A DNA stretch of 64,000 nt from Plasmodium coatneyi (Eukaryota > Apicomplexa > Aconoidasida > Haemosporida > Plasmodiidae), in the NCBI RefSeq assembly GCF_001680005.1, contig NC_033557.1, positions 868,001-932,000 of the forward strand. Reading direction: 5' to 3'. The translations under genes were made by a program, and so were the position numbers. Positions 33,801 to 46,600 of this stretch are shown here, piece by piece. Below the pieces are notes generated by a model. The model was not told the origin of the DNA. It saw nothing but the letters and a program-made list of their open reading frames with translations, and did no database searches. Within the stretch, counting starts at the first letter, position 1; each line of letters begins with the position of its first letter.

Positions 33801-34637
33801 CTTTTTATTTTGCTCTATTTCTTTACACTTCACAACTATGACATTACACAAGGGTTCATTCTACATTTCAGAACTGTGACATTTCTCAATGGTGTGTGTG
33901 TGTGTTATTTACACTTTTTATCCTAAAGAGAAAGAAGGGTGATGGTAATAATAATCTGCAATGGGAGATTGATATCTGCGTATGAAGATCTTTCCCCCGT
34001 ATATAAATATATATATACTGCAAAGAAATATTTTTTCGCATAACTGAGCAAATTTCTAACATTTGTTAACATATGTTCACCGTTTGTTTTTACATTTTGT
34101 TTTTACATTTCGTTTTTACATTTTGTTTTTACATTTTGTTTTTACATTTTGTTTTTACATTTGTCAAGATACGTTCACTGTTTGTTTTTACATTTGTTCA
34201 CACTTGGCCCAATTTTTTTTTTGAGAACCATTATTTGGAACCATCTTGAACCCTCCTCATCTTATCTGAACACTCGTGAGCCATTTCCCCCTTCTTTTTT
34301 TTTGTCGAGTCCTTCCCTACTTATCTTATAAATTCATATACACTATACTGAATAATTGAGTACAATGTGCACATGTGTATAGAAGGAGAGAAGGAGAAAA
34401 AGTATGTTCTGTACCTATGAAGTATATGCAATATATGTATATTAGCAAAATATAATATATCTTTCCATAATAGTAAAATATAAATTAAAATAATACCATA
34501 AGCTGAAAATTTTTCTGTTCATGAAGGAAAAAAAATGTTCTTCTGCATTCTCCCTATGTATACATATATGTATGAATAAATTTATTAACATAAAATATAT
34601 AATACAAAGGAAGAAGAATAGTACCAATATCGGAACC
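33801..34637. repeat. Spacer with 15-bp tandem repeat
   Basis: Around 34,085-34,170 about six copies of a 15-bp unit (TTTTGTTTTTACATT) lie in tandem. A looser copy follows at 34,180. The rest is AT-rich with no gene. Confidence 0.7.
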
Positions 34638-37002
34638 ATGACAGGTGTAAGTATAATGGGGAGGTGTAAGGAAGGAAAGCGATCAACATAAGGAAATGAA
34701 TTCTCATTTTACAGTTCATAATTGAATATATATATATAACACTTTATGCACAGGATAATTAATTAAAAAGTAAAAAATACATATTCTACTTCCTTCGTCA
34801 ACTCCATGTTTGTAGGGCCCAGGTACAATTACGTTACCCTCAGAAGAAATATACAATGATTTCGACGGAAGAAATTGTAGAACGAGCAGTAGGGGGCCAG
34901 AATGTAACCAGGGTATAAGGACGAAAGTGCAGGGCGCATTAACTGAGTGGACGAAAACCGATTCGAATTTGGCCGAAAAAATTGTAAGAAATTATTATTA
35001 CGCTAGTACAGTGAGCACGGAAAGTACACCCTATTATGATCCCTGTTATTTTTTGTACTTCTGGATTGGTCACCAAATAAAAGACAAATCGGGGAAGATA
35101 AACCCAAAATTTGCGAAAGCCATGGAAGAAATTTACAAAGCACTGGCGAATTTCACTTGGAATGGTATAAGCAAAAAAAGGGTGTGCACTAATATATACC
35201 CTGATATTATGGAATCTTTCTGCCAAGTGCTTAAAAATTTTTTTGATTACGAATACAACATTAAAGCTTTACAAAATAAAGAGGAGTGTAATGATTATTC
35301 TTCCGGCTAGAAGTATGAAACACTGCTTAAGGGGGGTGCGCAGGACGGCTATTTATTGTCATGTAGTCGTTGTAAGAATACTACGAATGATAAGAGTGAA
35401 TACTGTAATGAATTCAAACGAAAATATATGAGCAACGGTGAAACCTGCAATAGTGATACCCTACCAAAATTAACATGTACTCCACAGGCACTACCAATAC
35501 CTGAACGAACGGTAAAAAAAAAAGGTGTGGGGAAAAAGGAACCGCCGTTCCTGTGCGCCTCTTTCATCTTCTTCCCTATTCAGAATAGACAATTATGTTC
35601 GTTATGTGCATATAACACTTTATCCATAGTATAATTAATGAGGAGGTAAGGAATACATACATATGCATATTCCTTCCTTAATTACATCCACAGAATACAT
35701 GCACGCAGGAACTACCTTCAGTAAGAATATATTGTGAATTGGGAAGTACCGAGCAGCAGTGTAATGGTGCAGGTGGAACTGACGCAGATACAGTAAAAAG
35801 TTCTCTTACAACTATAATAACACAGTACGAGGGTACCCCTAGCTATGAGGAAACTAATATGCAAGCCTACTGCCTTGCATCGAAGAGGAAAGGGGGTCCG
35901 CCGTCCAATACAGATTATTGTAAGTATTTATATTATTGGTTAGGAAGTACACTATTTGGTACTTCTAACAAAAAGGATGAATTCTCTGAAGCTATGAAAA
36001 AAGTCTACGAAGAATTGAACAAACTGGGAATTACTAACCACTGTGAGGTTATATACCCTACCATCCCTTGGGACATTTTCACCAAAATGAAAATACTATA
36101 CGATTATAACATGGATAAAAGTACTATAGCAGGAGCATTAAGGATAGGGGAAGCTTGTCCTCAAAAATATCAATCGTACCTGCAGAATGTAAAATGTGCC
36201 TATAAAACTGTACATGCGACATGTACAGGAGGGAAAAATAGTGGAAGTGAATGGTGTACTCAATTTGGGCAGTGGTTTGGCAATTACGAGAGTAACACAG
36301 GATTAGATGTAAAGTGTACACTGAAAAATAAAGAAGAATGCACACAGGAAGGAAGTATTCCTGAATCCCAAGAAATTTTAGCGCAGTCCACTAGTACAAC
36401 CACCTCCCCATATAGGGGAAGCACAGTTGCTGCTGTCTCTTCCGTCTCTGCATTACTAGGACTTCCTGCATTGGCATTCTTTCTATACAAAGTAATAGTA
36501 CATACAATTACCAATATATATTTGAAATATGTATATATGTACTTATATATAGACGTCATATATATATATATATATACATACGTATATATAAGGTATATAT
36601 ATATATTTATATATATAGATATAGGTATATATGTAATACATATTTCTTTCCCCATTCCTTCCTTCTTTTTTTCAGTACAATCTTCTACCCTCTTGGTTTG
36701 GTAACCAACTTAAAGGAAGAAAAAAAAGAAGATCCACTCGACCAGACTTTGACGATCCAATAGAAGCTTCTTCTGAGGGAACCTCAACAATAGACGGTTC
36801 AACAGCATTCGATTCAAGAGCGGATACTTCTACAATAGACGACGATTCCAGTGTAGCAGACAATTCTACCATTTATAATTGTGAACGACCACCCAGAACA
36901 GGACCATCACGACCACCCGCACGCACAGGACGAGGAAATACTAATAGGGCAGAACAACGTATCCAAAGAAATAACTTACATTACCATTCTATGCAGCATT
37001 GA
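34638..37002 (+). pseudogene. kir: KIR H, two KIR domains in one gene, interrupted by one stop
   Basis: Exons 34638-34646 (MTG), 34816-35511, 35694-36491 and 36676-37002 are all phase 0. The second exon is a KIR domain (LPSEEIYNDF, CYFLYFWIGH) with no membrane segment. It ends at a donor, GTAAAA, and joins in frame to a second complete KIR domain (LPSVRIYCEL, CKYLYYWLGS) with the membrane segment SALLGLPALAFFLYK. The tail starts YNLLPSWFGNQLKG, contains repeated STIDGS/STIDDD elements and ends LHYHSMQH. A single TAG at 35,308-35,310 interrupts domain 1, and the frame is open on both sides (SSG, stop, KYETLLKGG). No second first-exon ATG was identified between the domains, which favours one gene. 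As sequenced it could make only a truncated first domain. Alternatively domain 2 is expressed alone from an unseen start. Confidence 0.8.
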
Positions 37003-37905
37003 ATGTAATGTAACACACATTGGAATGTAATGTGTAATGTTTTTCCCTTCACCTCTTTCTTCCCTTTTTTTTTTATATGTATATGTGCATGTGTACCATA
37101 AGCATCCAAACTAGCTTACATAGAAAAATTGTAAACTCCTCTCTATAAATATATTCCATATTTTGTGTGTTTCACCTAATCATAAATTAATAATGATGGA
37201 GAAGGAAACGAATCGTCATTCATCAATGATGGAACGGCAACGAATCATCATTCATCATCATAAAAAAAGAAGAAAAAAAAAGAAAGGGGAAGAACTATTT
37301 ATATTCAGAGGAAAGTATTTTTATATGAATTATACACATATTTTTGCTTTTCATATGTAACTAATACAAATTTTTTGGTAATATATATATATGCGTACAT
37401 ATTCTATAAGTTCACACCCCCTCACTAAGTACTAATAAATATGTACCCATGAATGTGCACTCTCATGGAAGAGAGTACCTCTTTATATATGAATTATGCA
37501 TCATATATATTAACAGTTGTTAATAACCTCCTCTAGTAGGAATAAAGAGAAAATGAATAAAATGCACCATGAAATATTTTTGCCAAGGGAAAAAAACGAC
37601 CTTGTGTTTTTTGTTATAACGAAAGTATGAGCATGGAGTATAACACAATGTTCCGTAGGAATATGTATGCGTACAAACAATGCCAATAATTTAACAACAG
37701 TGGTACACGGATAAGGAATATATATATGTATATATGCATACACACAATGCCAATAATTTAACAACATTGGTACACGGTTGAGGAATATATATATGTATAT
37801 ATAAGCACACACATTCGACAGTAAGAACAACAACAATCGCAAGAACAATAGCAAACAACACCAATAATAGCAGCAGCAACAGCAGTATCAACAATAGCAG
37901 CAACA
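37003..37905. repeat. 5' region of KIR I with 67-bp direct repeat and CAA/CAG-rich leader
   Basis: Two copies of a unit of about 67 bp (ATGCCAATAATTTAACAACA, then GGTACACGG and GGAATATATATATG) lie at about 37,680-37,813. The stretch just before the KIR I start (37,820-37,905) is rich in AACAACAA and AGCAGCAACAGC and would form an unusually repetitive 5' leader. A CATTCATCAATGATGGA duplication lies at about 37,190-37,260. No gene was found. Confidence 0.7.
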
Positions 37906-39453
37906 ATGACAAAACCATTAGGGGTATGTTTATTATTTTTCAATATGAACAATTATATATTAATTCATACAATATTCCTTGTGTATATGATTCAGCAGAC
38001 CGAATATATATATATATGGAATGTACATGAACAAATTCATACATATATATATATACCACATATATACACATATATACATATACATATATATATAGATATA
38101 TATGCATATATATATATATATATGAATATGTATGTGTATTTATATGTATGTGTACATACATTTCCACTGATTTCCTACTTATAGCCGGATTATTTAGGAA
38201 AATTACCATCCTATGCCAATTTCTACAAGAAATTAGAAGAAGCGAAAGGTTCCTGTGGTGTTGGGAGTCTCATCCATAGTGGAAGGACTAAACTGGAGGG
38301 TCTACAGCAGGATAGTTCTGAGGCTAGGCAGAATGCTGAGAAAATTGCGCATGCTTATTGTTACGCATCTAAAATGAAGAGTAGTCAAGGTGAATCCAAT
38401 AATGATGCATGGTGTCATTTCTTTTATTTCTGGTTAAGGGATTTCACACCGGAAGGACTGTCGGAGAGTGATGTTGCAAACCACATGAGCAAATTTTACG
38501 CTGCACTAAAGGAACTGAAGGTTCAAAATGGGTGTGATATGATGGAGACTAATAATATTGACGTCAATCTTTTCAAAGAAAGAGGAGAAATATTTGATCT
38601 CTATTATGATTATGATGAAATACAGAAGCAACTACAACTTCATAACAACTCCTGTTATGGAGTTTATTATAAGCATCTCCAGGACGTTGTTAAAGCTTAC
38701 AATACTCTGTGTTCAAATATTGTAGTAGGCAGGTATGAGTATTGTGATAAATTTGAAAAAGCTGCTGGGGGATACCAGTCTGGTAAAGAATTACAATTGA
38801 ATTCTAGAATAGAAACACCTTCATCAGAGACGGGTGTTACAATATACAAAAATGTTCAGTTAGGATTTACTTATACGTCTATCGCAGACCAAGGATCTTA
38901 TACTAGTACAGCTACTCTCGAAAATAACATCATCCCTACCACTGCCATATCATCCGTATTTGCTGTAATGGGATTACCAGCACTTGGTTTCGTACTTTAC
39001 AAAGTAATTACAATTGTCCATTACACACATTTATATAAACATACATACATGTACATAACGTATATTGCATGTATATATGTATGTTCATATACATACACAT
39101 ATATTTCTTTCCCTTTCTTCCTTCCCTTCCTTTCTGTTCAGTACACTTCCTTACCTTCTTTGATAAGTAACACCCTCTTTGGAGGAGGAGGAAGCAGCAG
39201 CAACCGAAGGAAGGCAAGATCTATCGTCCACCACAAATTAAACACGTCCTTATCAGAGGACGACGACACGTCAACGTACAACTCAACGTATGATTCAACG
39301 GACGTTTCGACAGTAGCAGACACCACAATAGCAGATTCGTCATCAACAACAGATGGAGCATCTACCATATATAATGATGAACAACGCAGAAGGGTGAATA
39401 ATAACAAGCAGCGTGTACAAGGAAATAAAAATATACGTTACCATCGCATATAG
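37906..39453 (+). CDS. kir: KIR I variant antigen
   Basis: Exons 37906-37923 (MTKPLG), 38185-39003 and 39142-39453, phase 0; 382 residues. Exon 2 begins PDYLGKLPSYANFYKKLEEA and contains CHFFYFWLRD, with Arg in place of the usual Gly after W-L, and FDLYYDYDEI. The stalk VTIYKNVQLGFTY relates it to KIR D and K. The membrane segment is SSVFAVMGLPALGFVLYK. The tail starts YTSLPSLISNTLFGGGGS, has Asp/Ser/Thr repeats (DDDTSTYNSTYDSTDVST) and ends KNIRYHRI. No break is seen. Confidence 0.9.
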
Positions 39454-41043
39454 TGTCCATCCGAACGGTATGAGCAATCGAGCACAGAATTCATACAATG
39501 TGTAAAAAAAAAAAAAAAATAAATAAAATAATAATAAAAACTTCGCTTATTATTTCTTCCATATTGTATGTTATTTTTAATTTCACTCTTTTATTTTTCC
39601 TTCCTTCTTTTTTTTCTTTCCTTTATTTGTATGTTTTTGAATAACTCTACATGGAAGGAAGAGTACTTCCCACAGGGCGCAAAAAAAAAGAAGAAAAAAA
39701 GAGTGCTTACCTCCTTTCAGAAAAAGTATTTACGCATTATAAGAAAAAAGAAGGAAGTAAAAAGAAAATACAGTGTCGACCCCCTTAAAAGAATATTTAT
39801 GTATTTTAAGAATAAAACATAAAAAAAATAGTAGCAAAAAAAAAAAAAAAAAAAATACATTCATTATTACTAAACAATCATCAAATAAAAAAAAAAAAAA
39901 AAACTAGGAAGGAAAATCTACACTTCCTAGGAATAGTACTATTATTATTATTAAAAAGGGGGGGAAGAAGTGTACCGCATTTTCTTTTCCTTCTCTGCTT
40001 TTTTTTTTTTTTTTTTTTTTTTTTTTTCTTTTTTTCCGTTCTAATTATGATAGGAGCATGTTTTTGTTTTATATTATATATACGCTTCTTCCGATGCATT
40101 CTATAAGTGAACGCCTTTTATGTAACTTTTCCATATGTATTCACCTCTTCTTCATTAAATACTGATGAATAAGTATTCACACATTGTGCAAAAAGTGGGA
40201 AGGAGAGGAGTGAAAATGCTCAAATTGTATATAAAGTGTACACTCTACATATGAAGCAGCTCCTTACAATGCACAAATCGAAAAAAAGGAAAAAAGGGAA
40301 GGAATAGGGAAGGAAAGGGAAAAAAATTATTATTCTCAGGAATCAATCATAAACAAGGAACAGAAAGTGGAAAAAAAAGATGTTCTTTGTATAAAGTGCT
40401 CCATATTTATTCATAATTTATGGAAAGGCACACTTTTCATCATAATAATAACAATAATAACAACCATAATAATAGTAAAACGCATAATGTAATAATACAT
40501 GCTAAACGTCCCCGCTCAAAATATCTTCTCAAAAGAAGGGGAAAAGATAAATAAAAGTGTTCCACCCCCCTCTTTCACTTCATGTATATATATGTGCATC
40601 CATATGGAAACGTGCAAATAGGAACGCAATGTTTTGAACAACAACAACTATTATCCATGTGCACAACCATCATCATGCATGCGTACACATTTCAATAATA
40701 TAATATAATGAATACACGGAAACTTTGTAGAGAACTCTTTATTCTTTATTTATTCTGCTATTTCTTTTTCTTATTTGCGTTCCCATCTTTCCTTTAATTA
40801 TATGCACGAAGTGATTCAATACATATATATAACGCATTATTGATATCTGAAAAATTGAAACAATATATACTACAGGAAGGGGACAGAAAAATAAAAATTC
40901 CAACATTCAAATTCACAGAACAAACAGAGAAAATTTTACATATACTCCCCTCCTTTATATTGAATGTATGAATAAAAGAGAACACAACGTTTCCATATAT
41001 ATAAATTCTATTGTACATATAGAAGAAAATATACACATAAACC
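39454..41043. other. Intergenic region, homologous to 55.7-57.4 kb
   Basis: It contains the conserved KIR 3' block (TTGTATGTTTTTGAATAACTC at about 39,627), long A-runs and T-runs, and an ATAATAACAATAATAAC tract followed by ACGCATAATGTAATAA (about 40,440-40,500). These elements recur in the same order before KIR M. No gene is visible. Confidence 0.65.
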
Positions 41044-42925
41044 ATGTCAGAATCGGTAAGAGGCAGATACTGAGAAGGGGTAATATTGCCGAGGGCGGGT
41101 CAATATTGCCGGAAGGGAAAATGAAGGAAGGAAAAAAAAAAGAACAGAACTACATAATGTGCACATATATATATGTCTACATATATATATTTTTTACTCT
41201 TTTTTTTTGTCAACTACATATTTGCAGCCCCTGGATTCAACAAATTTACCTGCACATGAGTATTTCTATTGCCCATTTGAAGAAAACAACGTCCCCACAA
41301 ACTGCGAACATGATAGCGAAAACGGTATAACGAGCAAGCTGACTCAATGTTGCAACGATGGAATTACACTTGATATAGACAAGATTAAGAAGGCCTTCTG
41401 TTTTGTGTATGGAATGAAACCATACCAGGGGTATCCGCTATATAGGGGGCGTTGCCAGCTCTTCTACTTCTGGCTTGGGAATGATGTATGGAAAAAGGTA
41501 CAAAATGATAGTTCTAAATTTTTAAAAGCCATTCAATGTATATATAAAGCATTGAAGGAATTTCCTATTAACGAAAATTGCACACTTCCATACGCGAACG
41601 AAGAAACAAACACTACAAAACTCGATAAGGATATATTCTCCCAGCTGAAAACAATATTTGACTTTATCCAAAATTATAATGATATAAAGGATTATTTACA
41701 AGATGGTGACCCCAAATGTAACGAACATTGGTCCCCTTACGAGGTGAACATTAAGTCAGCATGTACTGCTCTTCAGGATTATTGCAAGAAGGGGGGGAAA
41801 TATGAAAGTGATCAATTTTGTACCTGGTTCAATAGACAAGAAAATAGTGTTTACTGTACGGGGACTCTAAAAACAATGCAATGTAAAGCACAAGTTGCAG
41901 AACCAGAGGACGAAGATACGATATGCGATTTCAAAGATTCAAATTTACAAACCTTCCAACAAAAGCTACGCTCTGCTACCACAACCACCGCTCTTTCTTC
42001 TATCTTTGGCACCCTAGCAACCATAGGTACCCCTTTCTTATTATACAAAGTAAGAATCCAAAATTTCAAAATTTTAAAAAATAAAAAAAATTGAAATATT
42101 TAACAATATTATAAATATAATTCCTACCTTCCTTAGACCCCCCTTCCTTAGACGACCCATCCTTCCCCCCTTAGGCCTCTTTCATTAGACCCTCCTTCCT
42201 TCCTTAGACATTCATTTCCTTCCTTCTTCCTTACAGCCCTTTCCTTCTTTAGACCCTCCTTTACTTTCTTTAGACACTCTTTTCCTCCTTAGACCTTCCC
42301 GTCCTTTCTTCCTCAGACGTCCTTCCTCCACCTTCCACCTAACAACCCACCTACCACCAACCGCCTAACAAACTTCCTTCCACCTACCACCACCCTAACA
42401 ATCTTCCTTCCACCTACCACCCACCTAACAACCCACCTACCATCCACCCTAACAACCCACCTACCATCCACCCTAACAACCTTCCCTTCCACCAACCATC
42501 TTACAACAACCTTCCACCACTAACAACCTTCCTATCACCTTCCGTCCACCCTAACAACCTTTCTTCCACCAACCACATAACAACCCACCTACCACCCTAC
42601 CACCCAAACCAGTAATAACCTTCCTTCCCTTCAGTATAAACCATGGTCTTCCTGGTTTGGTATCCATTCTTCTGGAAATGGAGGAAGAAGGAACACAAGG
42701 AAGAGAAGATCCGCTGGACAGAACTTTGGTGTTTCTGCGGAAGAGACCTTCACTGAATATTCCACAGATAACTCAACAATAGGTGACTCTGTCGAAAATT
42801 CCACTACAGTACGTTCTACTGCTGCATACATAAGACCGTCTACCAACAGAGAAGGAAGAGCAAGAGCGAATAACAATACACCAGGTCATCATCAAAGAAG
42901 GAATGTAGGTTACGGTCGGATGTAA
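41044..42925 (+). CDS. kir: KIR J variant antigen with satellite-filled intron
   Basis: Exons 41044-41055 (MSES), 41228-42049 and 42635-42925, phase 0; 374 residues. Exon 2 begins PLDSTNLPAHEYFYCPFEEN and contains CQLFYFWLGN and a FDFIQNYND element. The membrane segment SSIFGTLATIGTPFLLYK places it with KIR B and M. The tail starts YKPWSSWFGIHSSGNGG and ends RNVGYGRM. Intron 2 is long (585 bp) and made of pyrimidine-rich satellite. Its 3' end faces SICAvar 2. Confidence 0.9.
42110..42634. repeat. Pyrimidine-rich satellite in KIR J intron 2
   Basis: The first half is CTTCCTTAGACCCTCC units. The second half is CCTAACAACCCACCTACCAC and CCTTCCACC units, three to eight copies of each in degenerate form. 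The same satellite occurs in KIR M intron 2, in SICAvar introns and in intergenic arrays. Confidence 0.85.
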
Positions 42926-43621
42926 TGTTAAATATATCCCCGCCGGAAGAACATAAATGACCGTGAAATTTATGCTGTGTAAAGGGCGAAATCGAATTTC
43001 CATTTTTTTCACACCTTTCTTTTTTGCCTCATTTTTTTCTCCTTTTTTTTCTCTTCTTTCCTTTCTTCTGCTTCTTTTTTTCCGCTTCATTTGTATGTTT
43101 GAATAACTGCATGAAGGGAAGGAGGTACTCCCAACGTGGATGCGGAAAAAGGTGCTGATCTTCCTTAAAGAAATATTCATGTATTTTTAAAAAACAAAAA
43201 AAAAATATTATGAAGTTAAAAACTTTTATAACAGAATGTATAAGCATTTTTTCTAATCTGCAATAAAGAAGAAATTCACCAAACAAATCAAAATAAAGTG
43301 GGAAAAAAATTTTTCACTTCCACTTATATGGATGTTACACATAAACGTGTAAACAATTTAATACACAAAAAAACAAAAAAAAAAAAAAAAAAGAAAAAAT
43401 ATTTACTACACCCTAAACCCGGAATCGGAACATCGAACCTGTTCCTCCGGAATACATTCCTTAGGAAGACGGTCTTCCTCCCTAAACCCCGGAATCTGAA
43501 CTTGGAACCTGTTCCTCAAGAATACATTCCGTAGGAAGAAGGTCTTCCTCCTTAAACCCGGAATCTGAACTTGGAACTTCTTCACTAGGAACAACATCTG
43601 TAGGAAAAAAGTCTTCCTTCC
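42926..43621. repeat. Convergent 3' region with post-stop SICAvar coding repeats
   Basis: The KIR 3' motif (ATAAATGACCGTGAAA, TTATGCTGTGTAAAGG) at about 42,950-42,990 and the second block at about 43,090-43,200 are followed by A-runs. From about 43,415 to the SICAvar 2 stop there are about three units of about 70 bp resembling the SICAvar C-terminal repeat (CCCGGAATCTGAACTTGGAA), no longer in the reading frame. Confidence 0.75.
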
Positions 43622-46600
43622 CTAAAACCCGGAATCTGAACATTGAACCTGTTCCTTAGGAACATCTTCTGTAGGAACAGAGTCTTCCTCCCTAAACCAG
43701 GAATCTAAACTTGGAACCTGTTCCTTAGGGACACCTTCCTCAGGGACCCTAAAACTGGAATTCTTTTCTCCTTTTATGAATTTGCTTCCCATAAATTCTT
43801 GCACCAAAATTTCAAAAAAATCCTCCTTAAGAAATTGTGTTTCCCCTTTTTGACATTCGTCCAAGACTTCTAAATGAATATCAATAATCATGCGGCGACG
43901 TACAGCACCACGACGACCAGAACGACCATCAGCACGTTTTGTCCTCCTTTTTTTAGGCGTAGAACGAGGTTTGCGTTCCTTTACTAAGGTATATGCATGT
44001 GGACCATCTGCCTGGTCATCCACATGAGCAAGAACTTGTTCCTGTAAGGTTGGACCAAGTGCTGGATGAGCCCTTCTGTAACGTTTTCTTGTCTTACCAA
44101 GTAAGGCAAAATACTGAACAAAAAATAAAAAAAAAAAAAAAAAGGGAAAAAAAATGTTTCTTTAATAGGGATGCGAAATGTTTGTTCACATACCACAGTT
44201 ATAGCTACTTCAAACCTCCTGAAATGTGAAATACTACACATACACCCTAAAATGCGAAATCCTACACAAGCACCACATAAATGCGAAATCCCACACATAC
44301 ACCCTAAAAAACGAAATCCTATCCACACACCCCTAAAATCTGAAATCATACAAACACACCCCTAAATGCGAAATCCCACACACACACCCTAAAGTGTGGA
44401 ATCCAACACATACACACACCCCTAAAATGCGCAATGCTACACATACACCCCTAAAATGCGAATTCCTACAAACACACCCTAAAATGCAAATCCCACATAC
44501 ACACCGTAAAATGCGAAACCATAGAGCCACTTACTCATTTATTGCTTTTTTTTTTTTTTTTTAATACACCTTTTTTTTTTTTGTATCGATTTTTTTTTTC
44601 TACTTTTCTTTATTTTGTTTTATTTTTTTTTCTTCTAATATTAGTTTTTTTTTTTTTTTCTTTTTTTACTCCTTTTTGTTTTTACCTTCCAAACTAAATA
44701 ACTCATAACAAGGATACCAGTCACCGATGGAATTAAAGGAAGGTATGAGGTAGGGAGATCAATCTCGCTAGCAAGTTTGGCAGCCTTGGGTGTTGCTGGA
44801 ATTGACTCACCACTACCACCTCCACCAAGAGTAGCACCTGAAGTACTACTTGATGAGGAACTACTACTGCTGCTGGAGTGGGAAGTATCCCCGTTGTCGT
44901 CCTTAGAAGGAGTTGTTATAACTTCGTTCTGCGTTCCTTTTTCTTCACTTTCGTCGTCCTCTTTCCCTTCTGTGTCTGGTTCCCCAGGGGCTTGTATACC
45001 TGAAAAGTGAGTAAAATAATAAAGGAACATTGATTTCAGTGGGATCATAGGAGGGGGTGCATATGCCAGATTTAGTAATTTTGAACAATGGAAATGGCAG
45101 TGGAAGTTGAAGTGAATGTGACCGACCCCATCAAGATGTGGTACGGTAGTAGTTAATGAAAATAAAGGTAACGGAGTCCAGTTCCTGTGAAGAAGGTGTG
45201 TGTCTTTACCTGTGTCACCTGCTTGAGGAATGACGTCCTCCGACGTTTCTTCCTGTTCATCTGTTTCTTCACTTTCTTTGGGTTGTGGTTTCTCTGGTAT
45301 AGGTACTGGTGGTTTCTTTTCTTCAGCATCTGATTTTTGGGGTGGTGGAGGAGGTGGTGGTGGTGGTAGGGTAGATTCCTTCATCATTCCCTTTCATCAT
45401 CTTCCTTTTTCATTCTCCTTTCTTCCTCTTTCTTTTCCTTCCTCTTTTTTTCATTTTTCCTTTTTCTTTCATTTTTTTTTTGGATGCACCCTTTCCAGGG
45501 TGCACTTCGACGTTCTCCCTTGTCCGATTGGATCGGGGTTGTCCGGTTCCTTCCCCCCCTGTCCGGTTTCATTCCTCCCTTGTCCGGTTGGACCCCTTGC
45601 TCGGTTGACCCTTCTCTGGTTGGACCCACGTTATCCGATTTCCTTCCCCCCTTGTCCAGTCTCCCCTTGCTCAGCTTCCCTCCTGTTGGGTTCCTTTCCC
45701 CCTTGTCCAGTTACAACCCTTGGTCAATTGTCCCCCTTGTCCAGTTACAACCCTTGGTCAATTGTCCCCCTTGTCCAGTTACAACCCTTGGTCAATTGTC
45801 CCCCTTGTCCAGTTGTCCCCTATACGGCTACCCCCTTCTACGGTTCGACCGGCTTGTCCGGTTCACCCCATTTCGGGTTGGCCCATCAACGAGCAGTTTT
45901 TTCCCCTCTAAGGGGCGTTCCACGCCCCTCTTATATTAATCGGAGCACCGAATTCTCTGCGATAAATCTCTCCCATTACCAAACAAATCCTTAATTTTTA
46001 AAAGCACCAGGCCATAAACCATTAACCCTAAACCAGAAATCCAATTCCCATACCCTCATTTCTAAACCTAAACCCGAAATCCTAATTCCTATACACTAAA
46101 CCCTAAATCTAAACCCGAAATCCGAATTCCTATACCCTTGAACCTTCAACCCTAAACCTAAACCGGAAATCCTACTCCTACACCCTGAATCTACGCTCTA
46201 ATAGCCTAAGATATACTTCTATACCCCGAAACTTAATCCAACACCCTGAACCCTCACCCTTACTCCTACAACTTGAAACCCTAAACCCTGAATCCTAAAC
46301 CCGCAGTTTTATTCTCCAATTTTCCACTTATTCTCCACACAACACACCTATTTTCCATGTTACCCTTAACCCGGAGCCCACCTTCCCTGAATGTTAAACC
46401 TAGAATCGTCCTTCCTTTTTTTTCTTTCATTCCTTTCTTTCCTTTCGTTTTTCTATCATTCTTTTCTTTCCTTCCTTCCGTAGACTCCTTCTTGTTTCCT
46501 CCTCCTTAGACCCTTCATTCGTCCTCCTTATATCCCCCTTCCCTCCTTCCTTAAATCCTCCTTCCTTCCTTAGACCCTTTCTTTCTTTCCACACGCCTTC

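Noticed and set aside
45230..45994. Long plus-strand ORF across SICAvar 2
   Set aside because: It is the complement of the Pro-rich exon plus repeat translation (SSYNPWSIV repeats); no support as a gene.
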